From Notospermus geniculatus (lineage: Eukaryota; Nemertea; Pilidiophora; Heteronemertea; Lineidae), in assembly GCA_002633025.1 (NCBI GenBank), contig NMRB01000570.1, positions 14,956 through 78,955 on the forward strand: a stretch of 64,000 nt of DNA, given 5' to 3'. The notes under the pieces are model-generated. The model did no database searches and was not told where the DNA came from. It was given only the letters and a program-made list of their open reading frames with translations. Shown in pieces: positions 43,276 through 53,990 of the stretch (position 1 is its first letter; every line of letters starts with the position of its first letter). The position numbers and the translations under genes were made by a program.

Positions 43276-46212
43276 TCATTTTTGACATCCATGTAGAAGG
43301 AAATGTACTTTTCTTCCTCCTACTACTTCCGATCGGTAGAGAGAGGTAAATGACTCTTTCGTATTTGCCTCCAAGGATTCAAGCAGTCCCAATATTTCTG
43401 AGTCGATCTCCTTGATTGTCTTGTTTCGAATGCCACTGTAGTTCACTTCATCATCTGGTAAGACAAATATAGGAGGAGTAGAGCTTTCCTTCCCTTGCAA
43501 GTAGGCTATGTAACCATCTCGCGCATTGAACAAGAAATTGACCAAGTCTGGACAAAGCTTTTGACCAGTTATGGACTGCAACGGCCTCAGCTTCAGTGGG
43601 TTTTGAAGGAGACCAGACAGCCGTATTTTGTTCCGAAACATCAGCACCTCATCGTCGAACTTAAATATGGAACTCGTCTCTTCCCCTGGATCAGGGATCT
43701 GTGCATTCTTGAAGACTCTCTCTCGTACCTTTTTGAGGTGCTTATCACAGCGGCTGGCTATGACCCATGATTCAAGAGTAGGCACTCCTGGAGGTAGATT
43801 GCGTTTCAGTGTACGATTCTCGGCTTCACAAACATATTCACCACCCTCACCACTGCAGGGATCTCCAGATCTAGAAAAAGCATCATTTCTTTCTATATAA
43901 TCCTTTACTTCTTGTGGAGCATTTACTCTTATATTCATATCGTTTGATAGAAGTTCTTGATAGATCAAGTGTTTGCCCGCATACACCAAGGGTGCCACTT
44001 TCTGTCTACCAGCCAGCGCAAATGAAGAATGGTTTCTCCTGATGCCACTTCTGTAGCACTTGAGGCCAAGAAGGATACTAAATGTCAGATCATATATGAA
44101 CTTGACATTTGGGTTTTGAACCTCTTCGTTGCGCCATCTTATCATGTCTGTAACTGATGGTAACTTATTGTGTGACTGGCAATGTGCAATGTACACGTAT
44201 ACAAGTTCCCGTGCAATAGCATCCAAAGAAATTGACATCATTTGCCAGGCAACGTGGTGGTTGCTGCATCCAATGGCAAAGTCCTTCGCGCGCTTGCTTT
44301 TGAACCCTAACTGATCAGCAAGGTATTCAAGAAAGACATGCCGGCAAAGCTTGAACACAATAATTAAAAGGTTCTTCTCAATGTGGCCAGCACCTAGTAC
44401 TAATAGAATGTCATCAAACAGAAGTTTGTGAGCAACATTTGTCATTCCTGGATGAGCAACCTCTACATGTAATTCAAATGGAGTCTTCTTAAGGTCAACT
44501 TCCTCACCACAAACGCTGCAGACGACAAAGTCAGATATAATGCTGTTCAAAATCCTGTAGGGTACCCCGTCAACACCTAGTCGCACCCACTGTCGGGTTC
44601 TGCCGACACCAGTTTGTTCGCGCACAGTCTTGACAACTGTGACAAGAGTCTTCCTGGAATTCGGATTCACGCCGATGATCTCCCCCCTTTTTACGTTGGG
44701 TTTGTTGTCTGGATGCCCACTTGGTATGCTGCCATACAGGGCCGAGCGATCAGGCACAGTATTAGGCTTATGCGAACAAAATGGACAGAAGTTTAACTTT
44801 CTTCCATATGTCTTACCGCAGTTAACACAAACACGTTGACCAGGATCCAAGTGAGTTACTCTGTCAACAGAATCACACAGGTTACCATTTTCAGAACTAA
44901 TATCACGCAAAACATTTGTCAGAACCTTGCTCTGATATCCTTGCCTGAAAGGTCGAAAGTATTTCGAGTTGAGCTCATCATCACGTGCAGTAATAGCATC
45001 AGCCGACTCTTTACAAGATTGAGACAACCAATTCCCTGGTTTCAAGTCCTCGCGATTCTGAATATCTGATGGTGGGTTTTGCTGGATGAAAACTACATTA
45101 GTAGCCACACCAAGAGGTGTCGTCCCGTTTTCCCTAACTCTCACAGTTTTACCAGTACGCTGAGTGTTGTCAGCGAAGACGTCAAGGTCACCGTCGAAGC
45201 ATGAATTCGGCTCTGATGCTGATGATTTCATGAAGTTCTTCAAAGTGGTAACAGATCCACTGGCTGACGATGCTCCATCTATGACACTTGCAATTTTGCT
45301 ACATTTAACAGAATTCTTCACAATTGCGTTACTAAAAGAGAACGGTCCAATGAATAACTTATTCCTGGCTTTGTACAGTTGCTCGATTCCAATACAGAGG
45401 GGGAGTAACTTTGAATCACCGACTTCAGTTTTCGTCAGCTCAGTTAAAAGAGCGATAAGTGGTCTTGGTCTTTCCAACAGAAATGACTCACAATCAGCCT
45501 CAGTTAACCGTTCTAAATTTTTATAATGCTTATGTACCTCAACCGAATCTTTGAAGATCAGAAGTGAAAGTGATCTGCCAATGGCTGCGCAAAGTTGTTG
45601 AAATTCGGATGAACTGTTTAATTTTCCTGAATTGATCAAATCACCTACTCTGCGAAACAGCTGTGTAGCCATCGGTTCACCGTCATTACCTAACAATGTT
45701 TCAGCTTCAACATGTTCTTTCAAACCATCTGAAGAAGTATCCATTTTCATTTCCTCTTCAACATGTTCAACTGAATCACATGAGGCAGAAGAGGCAGAAG
45801 GTACCGGTAGGAGGCCTCCAGCATTTTCTTCCTCACGATGTGCGTCATCATCACTGGCCTCTGAGGCATCACGGTTGGAAGCTTCGCCGTCATCTTTTTT
45901 CACCTTTTTCACTAACTGGTCCTCCGCGTACCTTATGCACAGACTACAAACATACTTATTTCGTTTGGTTAAGTGGCCTTCTGATATTAACCACTGTAAA
46001 CACCTTTGCTTAAAGTCTTTTGATGTAGTTCTATACAAACGCCTCGGGTTATGATCGTCCAGGAAGCCATAGTTATTAAGAATACGAAATGAACGACTGC
46101 CTAAACGAGAATGCTGTTCCTCTACATCATGCAGCTTCGATTTGCATTTCCTTTCAACTGGTGGAGAAACTACACGTGGGGAGGATCTGGAGGTCTTCGA
46201 CTTTGGTGTTTC
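43276..46212 (-). CDS. Large zinc-finger putative transposase, 978 codons (5' exon not found)
   Basis: The frame is open from a splice-acceptor-like site (cttcttttag, exon from 46,212) to the stop at 43,276; no in-frame ATG lies near the start, so a short upstream exon is expected. In order: a Ser/Arg-rich start (KTSRSSPRVVSPP); a helix-rich segment with YVCSLC; an acidic region; CVNCGKTYGRKLNFCPFC (a four-Cys knuckle, ~44,775-44,832); CSVCGEEVDLKKTPFELHVE with VAHP (C2H2-like, ~44,475-44,530); then LVLGAGHIEKNLL, CSNHHVAWQ and EGGEYVCEAENRTLK. The GxGHxExN and HHxxWQ motifs and the late Glu resemble a widespread, mostly unnamed family of metazoan transposon proteins related to DUF6589-type sequences. 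It is the most likely transposase of this element. This assignment rests on motif resemblance and position, not on a search. Confidence 0.75.
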   Translation of the reverse strand, partial: ETPKSKTSRSSPRVVSPPVERKCKSKLHDVEEQHSRLGSRSFRILNNYGFLDDHNPRRLYRTTSKDFKQRCLQWLISEGHLTKRNKYVCSLCIRYAEDQLVKKVKKDDGEASNRDASEASDDDAHREEENAGGLLPVPSASSASCDSVEHVEEEMKMDTSSDGLKEHVEAETLLGNDGEPMATQLFRRVGDLINSGKLNSSSEFQQLCAAIGRSLSLLIFKDSVEVHKHYKNLERLTEADCESFLLERPRPLIALLTELTKTEVGDSKLLPLCIGIEQLYKARNKLFIGPFSFSNAIVKNSVKCSKIASVIDGASSASGSVTTLKNFMKSSASEPNSCFDGDLDVFADNTQRTGKTVRVRENGTTPLGVATNVVFIQQNPPSDIQNREDLKPGNWLSQSCKESADAITARDDELNSKYFRPFRQGYQSKVLTNVLRDISSENGNLCDSVDRVTHLDPGQRVCVNCGKTYGRKLNFCPFCSHKPNTVPDRSALYGSIPSGHPDNKPNVKRGEIIGVNPNSRKTLVTVVKTVREQTGVGRTRQWVRLGVDGVPYRILNSIISDFVVCSVCGEEVDLKKTPFELHVEVAHPGMTNVAHKLLFDDILLVLGAGHIEKNLLIIVFKLCRHVFLEYLADQLGFKSKRAKDFAIGCSNHHVAWQMMSISLDAIARELVYVYIAHCQSHNKLPSVTDMIRWRNEEVQNPNVKFIYDLTFSILLGLKCYRSGIRRNHSSFALAGRQKVAPLVYAGKHLIYQELLSNDMNIRVNAPQEVKDYIERNDAFSRSGDPCSGEGGEYVCEAENRTLKRNLPPGVPTLESWVIASRCDKHLKKVRERVFKNAQIPDPGEETSSIFKFDDEVLMFRNKIRLSGLLQNPLKLRPLQSITGQKLCPDLVNFLFNARDGYIAYLQGKESSTPPIFVLPDDEVNYSGIRNKTIKEIDSEILGLLESLEANTKESFTSLYRSEVVGGRKVHFLLHGCQK

Positions 46213-46544
46213 CTAAAAGAAGAAAAAGATACCATACTGCATGTATAGCAGTAGAATGTTTAATCATATGTTTACCATAAAAGTGATATCTACCATATCA
46301 GTGGATACCGGTCATGCCGGTACTAGGCCCTACAGTCAACAGTTTCAGGAATTTCTAGGGTGGTCCCTGAAGTGTGCTTGAGGTGTTCTACAGGGCACTA
46401 TAAAAAGAGAAACAAATTTGTCATTCTAGCAGTCTAGGCCAAATGCAAAATGAAATTTAAAATTTGGAACAAGCCACTGACTGCAAAGACTTCCGAGATG
46501 ACCCCTGCCCCCACCCAGACCCATTGACCACACCAGCAAAGACA
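46213..46544. promoter_or_regulatory. Divergent intergenic region between putative transposase and HIRAN gene
   Basis: These 330 bp separate the 5' ends of two divergently oriented genes and must hold their promoters and the unidentified first exon of the minus-strand gene. No TATA box is obvious. Confidence 0.4.
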
Positions 46545-47241
46545 ATGGCGCCGGTACAAATCACTGAGATGACAATGCAGGAAAAAATGGACCTTATAAG
46601 GCCTCTGATCGTGCAAATTCCACGACATTTGAACAAGTACATGTTCATAGTGTCAACGATCAATGGGTAAGTTAAAAATCATGAATCAGATGCCACTTTT
46701 AACTGTAGGCCTATCGTCATTCTTTTTGCTAGGCTTGATGGCCATGGGGGCAGGGGGAGGACTGGCCTAAAAAGGTAAACTGGCCTATTTTCAATCCGAT
46801 TTCTTCCATTTCAGTTACCACCACTTTTATAAGAAACCTTACCCTGGCAAAGAATTTCTTATGAAGTGCGTCCTAGAACCTCAAAACCCGTACGACAAAT
46901 TCGCAGTTAAGGTCATGGCACCAGAGTCGGTCAGCAGCGACATCTTCTATTCAGTGACGAGGGATCATCCTCCTGCCCAGAGAGTCAAGGACATTTTGGG
47001 CTGCACTATTGGACGTGTACCTGCGGAACTGTCAAAAACTTTCAGCATTGGGTTGCAAGAGGGCCAGATTGAGAGTATTACATGCATATTCTCTGGGAAA
47101 TTCAAACATGACGGGCAAGTGAAGGGGGGCGGGCCGAAACTGATTGTCGGTTACCAGCTCATTTTTCAAGATCCATCTGTGAAGATGTCTACCCTTCTTA
47201 GTCTGCAAAAAATCATCCACAGTGATGACCTGATCATCTAG
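46545..47241 (+). CDS. HIRAN-domain protein, two exons, 182 residues
   Basis: Exon 1 is 46545-46666 (start acaATGGCG; a stop lies upstream in frame) and exon 2 is 46815-47241, joined in phase 2 at gg|gtaagt and tttcag. Residues ~41-140 read GYHHFYKKPYPGKEFLMK, then LEPQNPYDKFAVKV and GCTIGRVPAELS. This is the HIRAN pattern: aromatic start, a (R/E)PxNPYDxxA(I/V)xV motif and GxVPxxLS. HIRAN domains in HLTF/Rad5 bind DNA ends; here the domain stands alone, without the helicase and RING of HLTF. AATAAA is at 47,265-47,270, and the right TIR begins 215 bp after the stop. It is divergent from the minus-strand gene, so the 46.2-46.5 kb gap should hold a shared promoter. Confidence 0.8.
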
Positions 47242-47456
47242 AAATATTATGTACCATCAGACTAAATAAATAAGGCTGATTGAATATGGATGGCGTTGGA
47301 TTTTGTTTCATATCAATTTGAATCCTGAGATGGCGGCAAGTGGAACCTACAGAAGTCCCGGATGTTCCGTATAAGAGAAACAGAAAATGCCCGTATGTTC
47401 CTTAAGGATGGAACGTTGGGGAATTCGGAAACGTTCCGTATTTCGATTAGCAGACC

Positions 47457-47507
47457 GGAAGTTCCTTTATTGCGGAACGTTCCGTAGTTACGGCTTTTCC
47501 CGAACTG
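47457..47507 (-). repeat. Right 51-bp terminal inverted repeat
   Basis: Exact reverse complement of 40,773-40,823. Subterminally, gaattcggaaacgttccgt (47,430-47,448) echoes ggaattcggaaac near the left end, which may be additional binding sites. Confidence 0.95.
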
Positions 47508-47511
47508 AAAT

Positions 47512-48719
47512 GGCCTACACACCCTTTTCACCCTAAGTACGATTTTCTGGTTCGACGAACTCTGATGAAGATCTTAAACGATGTTCTTCGAGGTAGAAGG
47601 ATAGGCTAAAGGCAAATTCCTGCACTACAGTTTACTACTTGGTTCGATGTTGACGACTTAGGCAGAAAGGTCATGTGCATCAAAGTAGATAAATATTCGA
47701 TGGACGATGGTAAGATAGACGATGGACGATGTAGAGTCGATGTTCAGCGATGTATATAACGATGTATGTTGATGCACAGACAAATGCACAGTGGAGTACG
47801 GCCGATACACAGGCGATGTAGACTAGGCCAAGGTAGTACNTGGACATGCGCAGGAGGTTGGGGGAGGGGGTATCGAAGAATTGTCTAGCTGAAGGTGTCA
47901 ATGTGTGATGACATCGGATTGGTCCAGTCTGGTGGGGGTTTCTATCGAGTGTCGTTATTGGCTATGAGCGAACTACGGTGGCTTGTGCGTAGTGTATGCT
48001 TTTGTATACAGAGTCAGAGGTCCAGTAGGGAATTGTGTGTTTTTCTCGTAGTTTGCCGATTTTACTTGAACTTTTTTCAAAATTTTGAAAGTGATGCCAC
48101 AGGTGAAAAAAAGACGAAAATTAAGCCAGAAAATTACTGACCCCCTCCCCCCAGACGAAATACTTTCGTCTTTTGGGGCATCAATGAATTTTGAGATGAT
48201 CCCTAATGCAAATGAGCTATCAAAAAGGTGAGTTCTACTCACGATACCGACAGGTTAGCATCCAACTTCGGGCGTGTCCGGCAACTCCCTTCCAAGAATG
48301 GCGTCTGGTGTCAGGTGAGTCTTGTGACTGACGGTGGTGATGGTAAATTCGAAGCGAGTGGCAGGAACAACGTCGTCAACGGCAGAAGTCTCTTCTAATT
48401 CATGAAAACGGCTCCATCTTCAATATCAGCAACATGGTAGACTAACGAAAAATGAATAAACACGAACGGAACGGCAGTCTCGGCTAATCTTGACGACGGA
48501 ACAGAATACCAAACGATCTTGACCCAACGATGGCTGGTTGACTTCTGCGAGTGACCAATGCTTGTTTCGTTGGTGTTGTCATGTTGACATGACTAAGCGC
48601 ACGAATTCCGGGCGGGCCGCGAACGCCATCCTCGGAGACACATTCCTCCAAGACAACGCTGGCAACCTGGGGTAGTCGCATAGAAAGTCCGCTAGTGCTT
48701 CGACAGCCTATAGGTGTTA
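47512..48719. other. No gene recognised; GATGGACGATG-type simple repeat
   Basis: At about 47,690-47,770 the motif (ta)gacgatggacgatg is loosely repeated. A single N is at 47,840. A short stretch at 48,280-48,720 has no recognisable coding sequence on either strand. Confidence 0.45.
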
Positions 48720-50360
48720 AAATGCATGGAATGAAATGGTCCATGGACCATGTGCTCACCTGTGGGTGAATGTCCCAGAAGAACAAATGACAATTGTGTG
48801 TTAGTGTATGCCTATTTTACAGCTAGGCTTAACAAGGCAGGGTAGGCCTAGGCCTGGGCATTTGAATTGCATTGCCATCAAAATATTGGGGTAGGAATAG
48901 GACGTAGGCCTAGATTGGGCCCATCAAAGTCTTTGATTGTGCCGGTAGGTACCGGTATTTTGTTACACCTTGATCAGTCAGATATTCCACCTGACACAGC
49001 ACATTCACACCATGACAGTCACACAACCACTGAACACTGCATGAACTGACTATATAGGCCTAGACCTACATTTGTACCTGTTACCATGGTCACTGTACTG
49101 ACTGACCCCGTCTCTGTGTGTCATGGCGTCATAGTCATAATATACTTTGAACAACTGGCCCCACTGGTTGACCATGAGTTCCCAAACTGGATGAATGTAC
49201 TGTAGTTCATTGAATAGTCACTAGATGGCTCCATTTAAAACATACAAAAAGTACAATAACTAACTTATTATTTGACAGATCATCACCAAATTTGTATCAT
49301 GGGTAGGCCTACATCTATTGAAGACACATATACGCGTTTTCAAGTTGAACGTTTATCGGTCACACAGGTCAAAGTTCGATTTTCCAAAATGGCTGCCTGG
49401 CAGCGGCCCGCGAAGTCCGATCACACTGAAATTTGCTGTACACATGAAGGCTACAATGATGCATACTTGTTCAAGTTCAGAACTTTCCAGCTCCAGTAGT
49501 TAACGAGCTATGGGCCAACGCCCAATTTCCAAGATAGGCACCTGGTGGCCGTATTTGAAGTCCGATCGGGCCAAAATTCGCCACAGTCATAGAGGGTACC
49601 TAGATACATCACCACGCCAAATTTGAACAATCCACGACAAATAGCCACGAAACGTGCCACCCAACGATGAAATTTCGAACTTTGACCTCTGTGACCTTGA
49701 AAATTTGTCAAATCAAAACCCCGGGTGATATGTCGTGTATCGTCATCAGCTGTACCTACGATAAAAATTCGATGATGATCCGATCATTGGTTAAGGCGAA
49801 ACTGCACTTTAAAGGTTTTCGGTTTATCCCATCTGGTGGCCAAGCCAGGAATCAGATCGGACCGAAACTTGGTGTATGGGGTCACCTGACGAAGGGGCAC
49901 ATATGTGTGAAGTTTGAAGTCAATAGCTCCAGTGGTTCACCATCAGTTTCGAAACAGCAATATTGTAGTTCATTGAAGAGTCACTAGATGTCTCCATTTG
50001 AAATGGACAAAAAGTGCAATAATTAACTTATTATTTGACGGATCATCACCAAATTTTTATCATAGGTACATCTAATGCAGATATATGATATATCAAAGGT
50101 TTTCAGTTTGAACAACGTTTATCGGTCACACAGGTCAAAGTCCCATTTTCCAAAATGGCTGCTTGGCAGCGATCTGTGAAGTCCGATCACGCTGAAATTT
50201 GCTGTACACATGAAGGCTACAGAGATACATACTTGTTCAAGTTCAGAACATTCTAGCTCCAGTAGTTAACGAGCTATGGGTCAACGCTCACTTTCCAAGA
50301 TAGCCACCTGCTGGCCGTATTTGAAGTTCGATCGGACCGAAATCTGCCACAGAGTCTCAC
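48720..50360 (-). repeat. Inverted copy of the 1.7-kb interspersed repeat
   Basis: It starts with atggtccatggaccatgtgctcac and contains, in reverse order and orientation, the blocks of 16,680-18,431 (ggtggccaagccaggaatcag, atcggaccgaaa, catcaccaaatttttatcat). An internal block of about 770 bp is present twice (about 49,200-49,590 and 49,970-50,345). No gene is present. Confidence 0.65.
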
Positions 50361-50954
50361 CTGGAGAAAAATACCAATACAAATAATATTTTTTCAGATA
50401 ATATTTTCGCTGATTGTGCTATTTGTGTTAGAGAGTGTTGAGATTTAACATTGATGGAACACTCTTAAAAATACAATTCATATCATTATATGAATGTCTG
50501 CTGTCACTGGGTAAGAGAATTTGTGAGTTATAGTTACCTTTATCCTCTGCCCTATATAGAACCAAATTTTCTCCTTCATTCTGCTCTAACATTAGCATAT
50601 TGACAAATTCAACCTCTGTCCTTGTCCAATGAGTCTCATGACCGGATTACAGTGTTCTGGCAATGACCTATCGAGACTTTTCATCAGTTCATGAGTGTCT
50701 GGTGATGGCTGCCCCTCACATAGTTCAGTTATTGCCTTGATGATGTCCGTTTCTTCCTGTCGCACGACCTATTATGAAATTTGGAACTACAGGCCTAGAT
50801 CTGGGCAGTTACAGATCTTTTTTTGCTCAATTCGCAATGTGCGTTGAGGCATTCCAAAATAATACACGGAACAGCGAAATGAATTGTGATTACTACCTTT
50901 TTAATTTAACAGATAAGGAATAGAAACGGGTTTCTAAGGTGAAAGTCATCACGT
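50361..50954. other. No gene recognised
   Basis: A short unique stretch between two repeats, with no recognisable coding sequence. Confidence 0.4.
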
Positions 50955-50957
50955 CTT

Positions 50958-51035
50958 TCTTCCAGATTCGAACCCACGGATCCTCGCATGAGGCATCAAT
51001 CGCCAGCACTAAGGGGCAGCACGCCTTAAACCACT
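50958..51035 (-). other. Degenerate tRNA-like sequence
   Basis: On the minus strand a B box (gggttcgaatct) follows an A-box-like agtggtttaaggc by a long interval with an extra arm, recalling Ser/Leu-type tRNAs. Stems are poor. It is adjacent to the microsatellite and may be a SINE remnant. Confidence 0.4.
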
Positions 51036-51106
51036 AATTTAACGGTTGAGATGAACAAAAGATGATGCAGACGGCGACGCTCTCAGATTATATTTTTCAC
51101 TGATGA

Positions 51107-51108
<2 letters not shown>

Positions 51109-51149
<41 letters not shown>

Positions 51150-52600
51150 TAATAAATAATAATAAATAATAATAAATAATAATAAATAATAATAAATAAT
51201 AATAAATAATAATAAAAATAATAAAAATAAATAACAATAAATAACAATAAATAACAATAAATAACAATAAATAACAATAAATAACAATAAATAACAATAA
51301 ATAACAATAAATAACAATAAATAACAATAAATAACAATAAATAACAATAAATAACAATAAATAACAATAAATAACAATAAATAACAATAAATAACAATAA
51401 ATAACAATAAATAACAATAAATAACAATAAATAACAATAAATAACAATAAATAACAATAAATAACAATAAATAACAATAAATAACAATAAATAACAATAA
51501 ATAACAATAAATAACAATAAATAACAATAAATAACAATAAATAACAATAAATAACAATAAATAACAATAAATAACAATAAATAACAATAAATAACAATAA
51601 ATAACAATAAATAACAATAAATAACAATAAATAACAATAAATAACAATAAATAACAATAAATAACAATAAATAACAATAAATAACAATAAATAACAATAA
51701 ATAACAATAAATAACAATAAATAACAATAAATAACAATAAATAACAATAAATAACAATAAATAACAATAAATAACAATAAATAACAATAAATAACAATAA
51801 ATAACAATAAATAACAATAAATAACAATAAATAACAATAAATAACAATAAATAACAATAAATAACAATAAATAACAATAAATAACAATAAATAACAATAA
51901 ATAACAATAAATAACAATAAATAACAATAAATAACAATAAATAACAATAAATAACAATAAATAACAATAAATAACAATAAATAACAATAAATAACAATAA
52001 ATAACAATAAATAACAATAAATAACAATAAATAACAATAAATAACAATAAATAACAATAAATAACAATAAATAACAATAAATAACAATAAATAACAATAA
52101 ATAACAATAAATAACAATAAATAACAATAAATAACAATAAATAACAATAAATAACAATAAATAACAATAAATAACAATAAATAACAATAAATAACAATAA
52201 ATAACAATAAATAACAATAAATAACAATAAATAACAATAAATAACAATAAATAACAATAAATNAGAAGAATAAGAAGAAGAAGAAGAATAAGAAGAAGAA
52301 TAAGAAGAAGAATAAGAAGAACAAGAAGAAGAAGAATAAGAAGAAGAATAAGAAGAAGAAGAAGAATAAGAAGAAGAATAAGAAGAAGAATAAGAAGAAG
52401 AATAATAATAAGAATAATAATAAGAATAATAATAAGAATAATAATAAGAATAATAATAAGAATAATAATAAGAATAATAATAAGAATAATAATAAGAATA
52501 ATAATAAGAATAATAAGAATAATAAGAATAAGAATAATAAAAATAATAATAAGAATAAAAAAAATAAAAATAATAAAAATAATAATAATAATACATTGTA
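51109..52600. repeat. Compound microsatellite with ~103 perfect copies of a 10-mer
   Basis: In order: AAT repeats (51,109-51,145), aataataaat units, then ataacaataa repeated perfectly from 51,231 to 52,260, an N at 52,263, then aagaag/aagaat and aataataag units to about 52,600. Long minus-strand frames of 413-528 codons run through it because 10-bp units read in three registers without stops. They are not genes. It abuts the 3' end of the minus-strand LINE at 52,716. Confidence 0.95.
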
Positions 52601-52715
52601 TTAAAGTGCAAATATAATGTATCACATTTTCTATGCACTGTACAATTTTATAGGCCTAAAAGTATAAAAGTAAAGAGAGAAAGAAAGTAAGGTGAAGATT
52701 TAAGAATAAAACAAT

Positions 52716-53670
52716 TAACCAAAATGACATGTCAAAAGGTAAGTTTTAAGGCGTTTATTAAAAATATGGGTGCCTGTGAGGCCACGCATTGGGCTCGGCA
52801 GGGCATTCCACAGCTGCGAAGCCGCAGCCGGGAGGCTCCGATCACCATACCAACCCCTTGTCGGAGGAATGGCTAAGAGCCAGGGGTCCGCAGAGGACCG
52901 AAGCCCACCAGCCGGGCCACGGATCAGACTGAAGAACTCCTGCAAATAGTGCGGACAATTCCCCCCATGGAGCACATTGTGTACCATGAGGAGAACCTTA
53001 TACTCAATGCGCCGCCCCACAGGCAGCCAGTGAAGTTCTTTTAAAATAGGCGTAATGTGGTCCCTCCTCCTGGTTCCGGTGAGAAGTCTCGCCGCAGAGT
53101 TCTGAGCCCTTTGCAGTCGAGAGATCTCACAATCAGGCAGACCCAGGAGAAGGGAGTTTTGAAAATCAAGTCGAGATGTATTTGTGGCATTTACCACACG
53201 AGCGCATACCGTTTCCGTCAGGTGCCTTCTAATTTTAGCCAATCTACCAATTTGAAAATACATGGATTTGACGACACTCGAGACTTGGATAGACATCCAA
53301 GGTGATACTTGGTGATACAGCCAAGAGGCTGAATGTACAAAGAAAACAACAATGGACCGAGAACGGACCCCTGAGGCACACCGCAGATAAGTGGTTTGGG
53401 TGTCGATTTCTTGCCATCAACCACAACTGACTGACTACGAAGTGTCAGGTTTGACCTACACAATCAAGAGCCTTGCCAGTGACACCAAGACCATAAAGTC
53501 GTGACAACAAGACTCCATGGTCAATGGTGTCAAAGGCGGCAGACATATCCAACAGTACCAAAACAGCCCCCTGGCCAGCATCCAGGGCTCTGTCAATGTC
53601 TTGTCGCTCTTGATCTTCAGCAAAGCCGTTTCGGTACTGTGCCCCGCCTTATAAGCTGACTGAGGCAAAG
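52716..53670 (-). pseudogene. 5'-truncated CR1/L2-type LINE, reverse transcriptase remnant
   Basis: Read on the minus strand: QSAYKAGHSTETALLKIKSD, a decayed D-A-F region, [19 protein letters not shown], then the C-terminal domain RLQRAQNSAARLLTGTRRRD, HITPILKELHWLPV and LWNALPSP. The AxDD box is lost and at least two frameshifts separate the pieces. The 3' end faces the microsatellite at 51,109-52,600, as expected for a LINE tail that seeded it. Confidence 0.85.
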
Positions 53671-53709
53671 TGAGTGTGATGAGTTCATTTCACTCTCACC
53701 TGTTTTAGA

Positions 53710-53990
53710 TTATTCCGGTGGGGAAAAGCAATAGCTCCCGTCATCATCTACCAGCAAATTGGGGACTGGCGCGAGCTGTTTGAAATCGCCACTCCCGATC
53801 ACTTGAATTCCTCCGAAGACAACATCTTCCTTACGAATGTTGCGGCAAACGAATTCTACCTCCTCAAGGAATTCCTTTGAAATCATACCAATTTCATCCA
53901 GTATCAAAACATCAGTGGCCAATATTCGCTTTCTTGTCTCTTGATATCCATCCAGTGCCTTCATCCTCTCTACCAGCTGGGATTTACAGT
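53710..53990 (-). pseudogene. PIF1-type helicase fragment
   Basis: LVERMKALDGYQETRKRIL, then TDVLILDEIGMISKEFLEEV (Walker B, DE) and GGIQVIGSGDFKQLAPVPN (helicase motif III, GDxxQLxPV) match PIF1 helicases. The Walker A region and everything after motif III are missing; the frame stops at PPE-TAA. A possible acceptor (atcccag) precedes the start. It is either one exon of a PIF1-like gene or a relic of a Helitron or gene copy. Confidence 0.75.

Larger units (their letters stand above)
40773..47507. mobile_element. Complete 6.7-kb TIR transposon carrying four ORFs
   Basis: The first 51 bases (cagttcgggaaaagccgtaa...) and the complement of the last 51 are identical, 40,773-40,823 and 47,457-47,507. 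AAAT is directly outside on both sides (40,769-40,772 and 47,508-47,511), a 4-bp target duplication. Identical TIRs imply recent movement. It contains, on the plus strand, a spliced basic ORF overlapped by a Cys/His-rich ORF, and a HIRAN-domain gene. On the minus strand it has a 978-codon zinc-finger putative transposase. The plus-strand pair and the minus-strand gene converge with opposed poly(A) signals. Superfamily: 3-4-bp duplications and Cys-rich transposases are reported for Academ, so that is one option, but I cannot confirm it. Confidence 0.9.

Noticed and set aside
46038-46040. TTG at 46,038 as the start of the large minus-strand transposon gene
   Set aside because: The frame stays open 58 codons further upstream to a splice-acceptor-like site at 46,212, and TTG starts are not expected in animals.
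51039-52638. Minus-strand open frames of 413-528 codons (LLLFIVIYCY repeats)
   Set aside because: They are translations of a perfect 10-bp microsatellite that has no stop in three registers.
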